NCBI RefSeq assembly: GCF_009870125.1
Contig: NC_046683.1
Span: forward strand, 50,483,869-50,547,868
Source of the DNA: Drosophila pseudoobscura
Taxonomy: Eukaryota > Arthropoda > Insecta > Diptera > Drosophilidae
Direction of reading: 5' to 3'
DNA: 64,000 bases
Shown here: positions 47,170 through 56,719 of the stretch, piece after piece
How positions within the stretch are numbered: position 1 is the stretch's first letter
Layout of the letters: the number at the start of each line of letters is the position of its first letter
Translations under genes and position numbers: made by a program
Notes under the pieces: model-generated
Databases searched by the model: none
Told to the model about the DNA's origin: nothing
The model's input: the letters and a program-made list of their open reading frames with translations, nothing else

Positions 47170-48025
47170 CATCCAGTCATCACAGAGCCATCCCCCAGCC
47201 CGATCCTCGATCTTCATTTCATAGAAAATAATTTTAGATAATTCTATCTTTAATACAAAAACCACCCCCTCTTTATCTGTAAGCCCAAACCTCCTAAAGG
47301 TTTTCTCTATTTTTTCCCCCATTTTCAAAATTGTTTTAAAACTTTTTTTTTACGGACTTATCATGTGAACAAAACGCATTTATATATAAGATTTTTAACA
47401 TATTTCTTAGTGACTAAGATAGGCACGATCCGACACTAAACATTTATTTGTCTCATGATTTCTAAAAGAAAACACAAATTGTAAATATACGAGTGTATCG
47501 GAATAATCCACGTGTACCGGCAGAAACTAAAAAAAAAAAAACAAAAAACATTACATCATATACAAATATATATATATACTATATTGATGCATTGAGTCGG
47601 TGAAACGAATCGAATCGTTTACTAACAGTGCCACAGTGCGGCAGTAGAGAGGTAGTTCCCAGGGAATCTCCGGCATAAACCGAGCAACCATAGTCCCAAA
47701 AAGCAAACATTTCACGCCTTGGAGTCCCAAATTATTATACATATGCAGTTTTTATGCGTTCCAATTGATTATTTATTTTTTCTTAATTATACAAATTAGT
47801 TGTTAATTATGATTTAATGCTGAGGATACCTGATGGACTGCTGTCCTCGTGCTACCGCACTGTGTGGGCACTGTAGTCGATCGTTTAGGATTTTAAGTAC
47901 CGTAATAGCTCTTAAGTTTCGGCGGCCCCCTTTAAGGATGTGCTGCTGCCATTATTTCTTTTTTTTTTTTTAGATATAGCCAAATATAAAAAAAAATACT
48001 TCTTACTGCCTAGATGGCTGCCATT
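47170..48025. other. convergent 3' ends of the RS-protein gene and spook
   Basis: About 850 bases of AT-rich DNA between two facing stop codons, with A-rich stretches near 47530 and T-rich stretches near 47960. No canonical AATAAA stands out for the plus gene (AATACA near 47253). No coding frame is supported. Confidence 0.5.
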
Positions 48026-49624
48026 CTATGCCCTTCGTGTGAGCAGCAGGGGAAAACAGCTGGCCGGCAAGGCCAGGCTGGCGGGAGTTATCCTAATTGT
48101 GGTCGGATCCCCGCTGGACACGTTGTAGCCCTGCAGGAGGTTGGCCAGGAGCAGGAAGCCGAATCCTCTGACCAGATTCTGGCCAATGCATGTCCTCTTG
48201 CCAATGCTGAAGGGCAGGAAGTGGGGGATGTTCTTGCGGAGCTGGAACTCCTTCTGGTCGCTTTCGATGCCCGAATCGGAACCCCTGGAGTCCCTTCTGC
48301 CTTCTGTCGATGGCTCCAGAAACCTTTGCGGCTCAAACTGGTGGGAGTCCTCCCAGTGCTCTCGACTCCTGTTGAGCACATAGTTGTTGATGAAGACAAT
48401 GGTGCCGGCGGTGACGCCATGGCCAGAGATCACCAGATCCTCGGTGGCCACATGCGGGACAATCGGAGAGGAAGAGTAGCGCAGCACCTCAAAGATCGTA
48501 GCCATCGTGTAGGGCATCTGGTGCATATCCAGTAGATTGATTTTGCGCTGCCCCTTGGAAGATACGGCATCCACTTCGTCCTGTATCCGTCTGCCCACCT
48601 GCGGATTTTTGGCTATGTAGGCCAGGGCCAGCATCACCAGATTCCCCACAGCCGAGTGGCCGCCGATGAAGTCCTCCAGCATAAAGATGATCGTGTTGCG
48701 TGAGACATCCTTGTCCTCGACCAGACTCTTGAGCAGCGCGTCTGTGAAGTCACTGTCCGGCTCATCCACATCGATGTCCAGCTCCCGGTGACTGATGATC
48801 CGATCCATGATGAAGCTCCTTATGGTCGATGACCAGTGGACGATTTTGTTCAAGTGGCGCCGATAGAACGGGTAGAGCCAGGGCAGAAAGTCCAACGGAT
48901 GGCCCTGATTGATCTCCCAGAAGATCTCATCAAAGTACTGCACAATCTTGTGGAACTCCTCATCGTCGTAGTCGAACCTCTGGGAGCACATATACTGGCT
49001 GAACATATTGGCGCAGGCCCGCAGGAGAAACGTCTTCACATCGAAGGGTTCTCCGGGCACCATCTTCGCGTCTATCTCACGGATAAAGTGCTCCATTTCC
49101 TCGCAGCCGATCTGGGACATTTGCATGTAGAACGACGAGGATTCCCGTGGAGAGCAGTGGCGCCTGGCCATATTGCGGCGCTTCTGCTGGAGCTGCGACC
49201 AGTCGCAAAGGGCCAAGGAGTTGCTCCTCTCGCCCCCAAAGAGCTTGTGGTAGCGCAGAAAGTCCGGTCGTCCACTGACGACCTTTCCATTCTGATTCAG
49301 GACCTCGCGGATCAGCTCCAGATTGTTGACCACCAGGCAGCGGGTATGTCCGAAGGTCAGCGAGTAAATGTCGCCATATTTCTTGGCCAACTCCGTGAAT
49401 CCCTCAAAGGGATTGTCTCTGTATTTATCGAGAACATTCAGGTTTCCAATGATCGGCCAGGGTCTGGGCCCTGGGGCCTGTTCATATATTTGTTCACTTT
49501 CCGTAGAGGATTTCCCGTTCCTTATGGCTACGCACACGCGTCGCCGCGATTTGTATAGAATCCGAATGTAAGACGTGATTATTATGGCCAGTAAAATGGC
49601 CAAAACCGAATAAACTGCAGACAT
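48026..49624 (-). CDS. spo: Spook, ecdysteroidogenic cytochrome P450 CYP307A1
   Basis: One exon, 532 residues. Cyp307a enzymes act in the Black Box of ecdysone synthesis, between 7-dehydrocholesterol and the ketodiol; spo serves the embryo and ovary. An N-terminal membrane anchor (about 5-22) is followed by the Pro hinge APGPRPWPIIGN, the ExxR helix (EVLR), FEPQRF, and the heme loop FSIGKRTCIG with Cys479. The I helix reads EDFIGGHSAVGN and lacks the usual acid-Thr pair, as is typical for CYP307A. Long stretches match D. melanogaster spo as I recall it. The absence of introns agrees with the published view that fly spo arose by retroposition from spookier. I start at 49624 (MSAVYS), not the in-frame Met 13 codons upstream, because the signal anchor then begins directly. 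Confidence 0.95.
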   Translation of the reverse strand: MSAVYSVLAILLAIIITSYIRILYKSRRRVCVAIRNGKSSTESEQIYEQAPGPRPWPIIGNLNVLDKYRDNPFEGFTELAKKYGDIYSLTFGHTRCLVVNNLELIREVLNQNGKVVSGRPDFLRYHKLFGGERSNSLALCDWSQLQQKRRNMARRHCSPRESSSFYMQMSQIGCEEMEHFIREIDAKMVPGEPFDVKTFLLRACANMFSQYMCSQRFDYDDEEFHKIVQYFDEIFWEINQGHPLDFLPWLYPFYRRHLNKIVHWSSTIRSFIMDRIISHRELDIDVDEPDSDFTDALLKSLVEDKDVSRNTIIFMLEDFIGGHSAVGNLVMLALAYIAKNPQVGRRIQDEVDAVSSKGQRKINLLDMHQMPYTMATIFEVLRYSSSPIVPHVATEDLVISGHGVTAGTIVFINNYVLNRSREHWEDSHQFEPQRFLEPSTEGRRDSRGSDSGIESDQKEFQLRKNIPHFLPFSIGKRTCIGQNLVRGFGFLLLANLLQGYNVSSGDPTTIRITPASLALPASCFPLLLTRRA

Positions 49625-50112
49625 TTTCGCGTAGTTCTTGCCACTTCGACACATAAACAGCAACTGCTGATGGCCCAGCGCATCGAATCAACAGGTAACC
49701 TACGTCTAGGGTCCTTCTCAAGGCTCTGGGAATGTTCCAGACATACCTGGAACCTTGGGCCAGAACTACCTGTAACTCTAAGGGTTTGTTTTGCCTTTCG
49801 CAAGGAGAACATGTATCGTCTTGAACGAGACACTGATAAGAGAGGGACGGATAAACCAGTAGGATAATGTGCATATTTATTACAGCTATTACTTGTGGAC
49901 CATGGCGAAAAAAGGACACAAACCAGCTTAAGAAGCTCTGGAATGGGATTAGATGGGTTTTTATTGTTATGGTAAGATTATTCCCACATTTAAAGTGCAA
50001 ATTATTATTATTTTATTATTTTCTGTGATCTTATGGGCACGATCCGTAAAACTAAGATATTCTATGTGGGTGTACTTATTTTGCTTCTTTCTATGTCAGA
50101 CTTTATTTGGAA
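49625..50112 (-). promoter_or_regulatory. short spook upstream region with an inverted repeat
   Basis: Only 488 bases separate the spo ATG from the stop of the upstream phosphatase gene, so the proximal promoter must be compact. It contains GTTCCAG-ACATAC-CTGGAAC (49734-49753), a perfect 7-base inverted repeat with a 6-base spacer, and an Inr-like TTATCAGTG on the minus strand near 49830. No strong TATA box at the right distance. Confidence 0.4.
50102..50107 (-). terminator. poly(A) signal of alkaline phosphatase A
   Basis: AATAAA on the minus strand only about six bases after the stop codon, implying an unusually short 3' untranslated region. Confidence 0.7.
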
Positions 50113-52489
50113 TTACTCTTTGAGTTTATCCTCCGAAAAGGGACCCATGTTGGCGGCATAGGCCATCATGGCTGGAATGGAGCTTTGCTCGTAGTTTCCG
50201 GTGAACAGATGCTCGAAGGGACCCGAGGCGAAGACGCCCACATCCTCGGCGCCATGGGTCTCGCTGCTCAGCGGAACAGTGGCCTGGAAACGGAAATCCG
50301 CAGCCGTTGTGTCCACATGGGAGAGATCCAGGCGTCCGTTGTCAGCGCTGTAGGTGTTCGCGCCGCTGCCAGGGCCATTGGCATACGAGAGAATGGTGAA
50401 GGGCAGCTCGTCGTCCGCCTGATTGGGGGCCAATGAAAAGATGTTCTGGCGGCGGCTCTACAGGAGAAATAAGGGAAGGAAGGACCGGTTAGAAGATTGA
50501 TCGCCTGACTGAAGCAACTCTCAGCTTACAGGATAACCATTTATGGACATGGTGTGCGAGTGATCCGATGTGACCACAATCAGAGTGTCATCCTCATTTG
50601 TTAGATCCCTGGCCAGCTTCACGGCCGCCGCGAACTCCGCGGTATCCTCGAGCGCCTTGTGGGCCAGCGTGGCATGATGGGCCATGTCGATCCTGCCGCT
50701 CTCCACGAACAGGAAGTAGCCCTGATCGTTGCGACTCAGCAGCTTGATGGCCGACTCTGTCATTTCGGAGAGCGAGGGCTCCGCGTACTCCAAGTGGGAG
50801 CGCTGCCGGTCGCCGTGGTAGGGCAGATGGGAGGCGTCGAAGAGACCCAGCAGATAGTCGGTCTGGTTGAGATCCGTTTCCTTGAGGCCCTTCAGCGACC
50901 AGACATAGTTGCCCTTCGCTCCGCGATTGGCCTTGTCCTCCTGCCAGTCCTTGATCAGATCACGGCCATCGTTGCGCAGTCCCCAATTGCCCTCCTCGTC
51001 GTGCATCAGCTGATCCCGGAAATAGGCCCGTCCGCCGCCCATAATCACACGCAGATCCCGGCCCACGTTCCACTCCACCAGCTGGCGGGCAATGTCCGTG
51101 TTCACTTCGGTGCTGCAGCCGTAGTCGGTGATCTGGCCGTCGTGCTCCCAGTTCCGCTCCGCGGTGTGGGCGTAGACGCCAGCCGGGGAGGCATGTGTCA
51201 CGCGTGCTGTGGTCACCAGTCCCGCCCACTTGCCCGCCTCCTGGGCCCACTGGCCAATGCTCTGGGTGTGGGTGCTGGCGTCGGCGCCTCGCACACAATC
51301 CGCTCGCTCCACCTGGGCATTGACGCCAATCGTGCCGTAGTTGGCCTTGACGCCCGAGAGGTAGGCCGTGGCCGTGGTGGCCGAGTCCGGGGTGCGCTCG
51401 TCCACGGCATATGTCTTGGAGAGTCCCAGGTAGGGGAACTTCTCGAAGTAGACCTGCTTGTTGCTGTCCCCGAGGAAGGCACGTGTGGCCGCCACCGTGT
51501 GCACCGACATGCCGTCGCCGAGGAACATAATCACATTCTTGGCACGGTTCTCGTTGAGTTTTTCATGGGTGGCCAGCTTATCGGCGAGAATGGTCTGGGC
51601 CTTATCGTGCCAGAAACGTGTTTCCAGCTCCTCGTCAAGTGCCACAAAGTCGCGTGATGGCAGCAGACGGGGATGTTGGTCTATTTTTACAATCAACGAA
51701 AATTATTGAACTTTGTATTAAAATCTAATCGTTGGTTAATCAGCTATAATTAGGGTTCATAAATATGGTAATGGTCTATGATTTCATTTCTGTTTTCAAT
51801 AATCATATAATCCTTTGATTCAAACGAACCAGGACAGCCGTGATTTCCGTCCCCCACCCAATTCTCGACTTTCTTCGAACATCCCGTACAGATCTAATCA
51901 ATTCCAAGCTATTATTCTATTTGTGCCCCAGACTCTTCAACTTTCTTTCTTCCGCCATAAATATTGATCCCATCGATATCTAATCAGTTCAGTTTGACTT
52001 TCTTTCCATAACACTTTAGCTCTTTGGCATTCATATAACCTTCCGAACCGTGTCAATTTATGATCCCATCGTTCGGATTGAAGATTTCCCCGTTTTACAT
52101 CTGCTAACCTCCAAATCCAAGTACTTGATGCTTCTGATTATGAAATAATTAACATCGGAAATGATTTACGTTTGAAAGTAACTCAAAATTAGATTCCAGA
52201 TAAGATTCCGATCTTAATGGGCGAACAAGATTTCAAAAACACAATCGCGGGGCATTGGTTTTCTATTGGTCGTAGATAGGAGTATACGCGTTTTGGGGTT
52301 TTCAACGAATGATCGTTGACGACCGATTGCTTTCGGTTCGTAACGTTTAACGAACGAACGGTGCCACTTACCATTCTCCTGCTCTTCGGATAGCCCGGCC
52401 CGTACTTTGGGTGGGATCGCCGAGGACGAGACCAGCGCGACCACAAGCGCCAGAGAGCCCAATGTGAGAGGCACAAAAGTTTTCTGCAT
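50113..52489 (-). CDS. alkaline phosphatase, secreted (copy A)
   Basis: Three coding exons: 52489-52372, 51680-50530 and 50457-50113; 537 residues, a usual length. A signal peptide (about 1-24) precedes the mature enzyme. Catalytic features are all visible: metal ligand in LGDGM (Asp95), nucleophile Ser139 in TPDSATTATAY, the phosphate-binding Arg in TTARVTHASPAG, zinc ligands in SGRIDMAHH and TSDHSHT, and the final His in ETHGAEDVG. The C-terminus is hydrophilic (SEDKLKE) without a GPI-anchor tail, so it should be a soluble or secreted form. It hydrolyses phosphomonoesters at alkaline pH; the physiological substrate is unknown. It belongs to the spo-adjacent phosphatase pair (CG5150/CG10592 in D. 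melanogaster as I recall); I cannot say which member. Confidence 0.93.
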
Positions 52490-52852
52490 CTTCAGACGGT
52501 TGCCGTTAGACTGTCCAAATTAGCCGAATCGAATCGGTTATATAGCCACCGATTTTGCACACTTTGTTACTGTAATACTGCTGTATAGTACGTGTATTAT
52601 ATGATTGTGTTTTTGTGATTTGTGGAATCTAAAGTGGCCATCGATTAATGATTATCTCGAGTGGCGAATGGAAACGTGAGTATCACGGTCTGGCCAAGGA
52701 GGAGCCATAAATTCTAGCCCCTGGCCACTGCCCTATCGACTCCTCACACGAGCGGCACCTGATCTGGATCGGGGGCTATATAGCGGCCTGTTATGTGCTG
52801 AAAAGTACAGTATTCACTTGGCTAACGCAGTGAAAGCAACGTGGAGAGAGAA
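52490..52852. promoter_or_regulatory. bidirectional promoter with two TATA boxes
   Basis: The 363 bases between divergent phosphatase starts. The minus-strand gene has TATATAA at 52545-52539 and ACAGTC at 52516-52511, about 31 bases on. The plus-strand gene has TATATAG at 52777-52783 and ACAGTA near 52806-52811, again about 31 bases on. Between them an AGATAA site (minus strand, near 52652) fits GATA factors, which drive many gut and tubule genes. Confidence 0.7.
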
Positions 52853-54421
52853 ATGACTCTGACTCTGAAGTTCTTTGTGGGCCTGGGCCTGATCACCCTG
52901 GCGCTGGGTGCAGCGGTGCCCAAAAGGGCACCCGTAGAGGACGAGGAGTCCATGCATCCGCATCTGCCAAGGAGCGCCCGTGCCAGGACGAGCAGTGAGG
53001 AGGCGACCCAGGCGTACTGGCACGCGGCCAGCAAGCAGCTGCTGCGGGAAAAGCTGAGCCATGTGCGGAACACGAACCGGGCCAAGAACATCATACTCTT
53101 CCTGGGCGACGGCATGGGACTGGCCACGCTGGCTGCTGCCAGGAGCTACATTGGCGGCGAGGAGCAGAAGCTCTCCTTCGAGGAGTTCCCCTTCACTGGC
53201 CTCTCGAAGGTCTACTCCGTGGACAAGATAGTGCCGGACAGTGCCTGCACCTCGACTTCCTATCTGTGCGGCGTGAAGGCCAACTACGGAACCATCGGTG
53301 TGAACGGCCATGTGCTGCGTGGCGACTGCCAGGCCATGGCCAATGCCAGCAATCATGTGTTCTCCCTGGGCAAGTGGGCCATGGACAGCGGAAAGGCGGC
53401 CGGACTGGTGACCACCACGCGCGTGACCCATGCCTCGCCCTCGGGCGTGTATGCCCACACGGCGGACCGCGAATGGGAGAACAATGCCCTGCTGGAGGAG
53501 GGCTGCGGCGAGCAGGCCGAGGGACTGCAGGACATTGCCATGCAGCTGATCTACGGGGAGGTGGGCAGCCGGCTCAAGGTGATGCTCGGCGGCGGCAAGA
53601 GGAACTTCTACGATCCCGAGTTCTACGACAAGGGACGCCGCACCGATGGCCGCAATCTGGTGGAGGAATTCGAGGCGCTGGACGCTGGCAACACCTTCGT
53701 GAAGACCCAGAAGAAGCTGCTCAAAGTGAATGCCACAGAGACGGGTCGTCTGCTGGGGCTCTTCAGCAGCGGCCACATGCACTATCATGTGGAGCAGCTG
53801 GCCGATCCAGAGAACAACGAACCGACTCTCGAGGAGATGACGGAGAAGGCCATCGAAGTGCTGGAGACCGAGGAGGAGGGCTACTTCCTCTTTGTGGAGG
53901 GCGGCAAGATCGACATCAGTCATCACGATACCATGGCGCGCATAGCCCTCGACGAGACCGCCGAACTGTCGAAGGCTGTGAAGCGGGCCCGCGAGATCAC
54001 CAACCCGGAGGACACCCTGATCGTGGTCACCTCCGATCACTCGCACACGTTCAGCGTGGCCGGGTATCAGCCCCGTGGCAGCGACATCTTTGGATCGGCC
54101 AAGGCGAACGGCCTCGATAATAAGCCCTACCTGCCCCTCAGCTATGCCAATGGCAAGAGCTTCGACTATTACTACAACACGGAGACGCACCAGCGGGAGG
54201 ATCCCGTCGTCCTGGCCACCGGGGACTTTGATCAGCTCTTCCCAGCGATGGTGCCACTCGAGTCGGAGACGCACGGTGGCGAGGACGTGGCCGTGTTTGC
54301 CTCCGGTCCGTGGGCGCACCTCTTCACTGGAGTGTACGAGCAGAACACCATTCCGCACATGATGGCCTTTGCCGCCTGTGTGGGCGATGGGCTGACCGCC
54401 TGCCAGACTGCCACCAACTGA
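52853..54421 (+). CDS. alkaline phosphatase, secreted (copy B)
   Basis: A single exon of 522 residues from the Met at 52853. A Met four codons earlier (52841) is in frame but would put charged residues before the signal peptide (about 1-20). Catalytic features: Asp86 in LGDGM, nucleophile Ser130 in VPDSACTSTSY, Arg in TTTRVTHASPSG, zinc ligands in GGKIDISHH and TSDHSHT, and His in ETHGGEDVA. An Arg-rich KRAPVEDEE...RSARAR stretch after the signal peptide may be a propeptide. The C-terminus (CVGDGLTACQTATN) has paired Cys and no GPI tail. Unlike copy A it has no introns, although the two are clearly paralogous. The head-to-head layout suggests shared regulation. Confidence 0.95.
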   Translation: MTLTLKFFVGLGLITLALGAAVPKRAPVEDEESMHPHLPRSARARTSSEEATQAYWHAASKQLLREKLSHVRNTNRAKNIILFLGDGMGLATLAAARSYIGGEEQKLSFEEFPFTGLSKVYSVDKIVPDSACTSTSYLCGVKANYGTIGVNGHVLRGDCQAMANASNHVFSLGKWAMDSGKAAGLVTTTRVTHASPSGVYAHTADREWENNALLEEGCGEQAEGLQDIAMQLIYGEVGSRLKVMLGGGKRNFYDPEFYDKGRRTDGRNLVEEFEALDAGNTFVKTQKKLLKVNATETGRLLGLFSSGHMHYHVEQLADPENNEPTLEEMTEKAIEVLETEEEGYFLFVEGGKIDISHHDTMARIALDETAELSKAVKRAREITNPEDTLIVVTSDHSHTFSVAGYQPRGSDIFGSAKANGLDNKPYLPLSYANGKSFDYYYNTETHQREDPVVLATGDFDQLFPAMVPLESETHGGEDVAVFASGPWAHLFTGVYEQNTIPHMMAFAACVGDGLTACQTATN

Positions 54422-54613
54422 TTGACAGCCAGAAGGACTCTTAATTAGGGATTGACCACTTGACGATTCTCACGTCCGCTTTATCATCATCAATATCAAT
54501 GAATACTCAAAAGATTGATAGACGCCTGACGCCCCGTTCCGCCTGAAAGGAGCTCAAGAAACGAAATTAGATTGGGGATTATTTGTACATTCTATAAGAC
54601 ATCATTTCCAATC

Positions 54614-54619
54614 AATAAA
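54614..54619 (+). terminator. poly(A) signal of alkaline phosphatase B
   Basis: AATAAA about 193 bases after the stop, followed by a TA-rich tract. Confidence 0.75.
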
Positions 54620-54625
54620 TACCAC

Positions 54626-54662
<37 letters not shown>

Positions 54663-55657
54663 ATCAATATATTTGAATTTGCTTATCTGTTTCAAAGATT
54701 TTCACATGACTTTCATGACGTTGAGGGTTTTACCTCTGGGATATTCATATAATCCCCTGTCCGTCATGCTATATCTAGATTTTCGAACTTTAAAGAGTTC
54801 CTAGGTTCCTATGTACCTAGTCTCAATACTGAAAATATATTCTCTGCCCAGTCAAAGGTTCTTTACTAATCGATGGCAGTATGATGAAATCCATTTAATG
54901 ACGTATAAAGTTGTACCTTTGGGCGGATTAAGTGTGTAGTGTCTGCTATGATCGGGATCTCTGACACACCCTAGATGTATAAGGTCTAAGGATTGTCATA
55001 GAAGAGAGGTATCAGAAGAAAGTGTGGTATCTGTCAGGGGCTCTCCTAATCTCTGACAAATAAAACCCATAGCGTCACATGATCTATTCAATGTGTTGGG
55101 CCCCAAGTAATCCTATCAATGCTAGTACACACGAACCCAGATACGGTCTGATCTGACGAGCTTATCTTTGCTCATGAAATGTTTCTTTCAAGTTCTGAGC
55201 AATGCATCTGATGACGACGAAAGAGAAGAAAGCGGACTCTGATTTTAGCAAACGATGACGATGACGTCTATCACTTCTGCTGTTTTGACAGCCCGTCTAG
55301 CTGGACGTCTGATAGAAATCTTAATCTCCCAGAAGCCAAGTGACAAGAGTCGCCAAATCATGTGGCAATATAAAATATATTGCGCAAAAATATATGCCCT
55401 ATCTATCTGATAATTGCTGCAGATACAAAAATCGTATTTGTATCCCAGCCATTTCTGGGAAATTCAATTTGAGACCTTGTGACGGTTGAGACTCAAATGC
55501 CTGATGGGAGAGAAAGTCCGCTCTTGGATCGTATCATTACTAAGAAATTCGATTTGCCAATTGGATTTCCAAGAACTGCATCTAAACATAGTAAAAAGAG
55601 CTGGCTGGTAAAAAAACGAGGTCCGATCAATCTAAATGTAAAAAAAAAATTCAGTAC
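54620..55657. other. intergenic DNA between phosphatase B and the collagen-like gene
   Basis: AT-rich, with a TA repeat at about 54630-54662 and no supportable coding frame. Confidence 0.55.
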
Positions 55658-55663
55658 TTTATT
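55658..55663 (-). terminator. poly(A) signal of the collagen-like gene
   Basis: AATAAA on the minus strand about 29 bases past the stop codon. Confidence 0.7.
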
Positions 55664-55691
55664 TATAACTTATTTGGGAGCTGCCTGTGTC

Positions 55692-56719
55692 TCAGAGAAT
55701 GACCGCGTATCGATTGCCGCTCCTTGGCTGCATGAGCGTGGCATACTTCTCCTTCAGCTCGACCAGAGCCCGCTGGAAGCTCTCCATGCTGTTGCCGAGC
55801 TGGCTGGGATGGTGCTGGGCGATGGGCGCCTCGGTGGGACGCTCGCCGAGCAGAAGGATCCGCCGCCAGTCGCTGGCCTCGGAGTTGCCGCGCAGGAAGT
55901 CCTTGCCTCGATTGCCACTGACCGCGAACACAGTCTCGTCCAGGACCTCGGGCGTTACGGTGGTCTGCTGCTGCTCCCCGGGCGTGGCCTGGGTGGGCGG
56001 TGGCGTTATGCCCGACAAGGAGGCCGACGTGGGCTGGAGCGGTTGAGGCGGCTGTGGCGCTGGATTGGTTGCTGAAGCACCCAGGGAATCGAAGAGTTCA
56101 TTGGGAACATCCTTTGGGGGATCGATCCGCAGCACCTGGCCATCGGGCGAGATGTGGTAGAACTGTGCGCGTCCCGTTAATCCCGTTCCCGCACCCGAGG
56201 GAATCACTATGATGTTGCCCACTGCAGAGGTCAAAGCGGAGGCGGCATTTCCACCGCCTCCTCCCACCTGAGTGGACAAAAATGGTGGCACGGGAACTCC
56301 CAGAGGAGGAGGGTAAGCCCTGATCGGTGGCGGCACTGCCGGACACGGGAAGCAATATCCAGGCGGGCCAGGGGGTCCGGGAAGACCTCTCGGTCCTGGA
56401 ATGATCGGCAGATTCGGAGTAAAAGGAGGCGTGGGTGGATAGGGCCAAAAGCCGCCACCATGTCCTCCCCCAATCCCACCACCACCGCCACCGCCACTGC
56501 CGAAACCAGCTCCAGGCGGTCCCGGAGGTCCCGGGGGGCCTCGCTCTCCAGCTGGACCAGGATCACAAGAGCATTTCACCAGCGAAGCCTGAACGCCTGA
56601 GCAAATGCAAATGCCTGTAAGCGAAGGATGTTTAGTAAAATAAATCCCGGTCCGGTCCAGCCCGTTGTCTGTCAAAACTCACCCAAAAGAAGGATAGCCA
56701 AGAGGACAGAAGATCTCAT
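55692..56719 (-). CDS. small secreted collagen-like protein
   Basis: Two coding exons, 56719-56683 and 56614-55692; 319 residues. The short first exon encodes most of a signal peptide (cleavage likely after Ala22). A Cys-Ser-Cys motif (27-29) leads into five to six Gly-X-Y triplets (32-49), a Gly-rich linker and a second short triplet run (GPRGLPGPPGPPG), then a Pro-rich segment. The C-terminal half is non-collagenous, containing TGRAQFYHISPDGQVLRIDPP and a charged helix (FQRALVELKEKYATL). I do not recognise the orthologue. The two triplet runs are far shorter than in structural collagens, so a triple helix, if any, would be brief; the Cys pair could cross-link chains. A role in matrix or cuticle is only an inference. 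Confidence 0.85.

Noticed and set aside
50659-51657. A 332-residue plus-strand open frame opposite phosphatase A
   Set aside because: Same cause as for copy B; the minus strand encodes the enzyme.
52814-54358. A 514-residue minus-strand open frame opposite phosphatase B
   Set aside because: Antisense shadow of a GC-rich coding exon with strong codon bias; no family resemblance, while the plus strand has all catalytic motifs.
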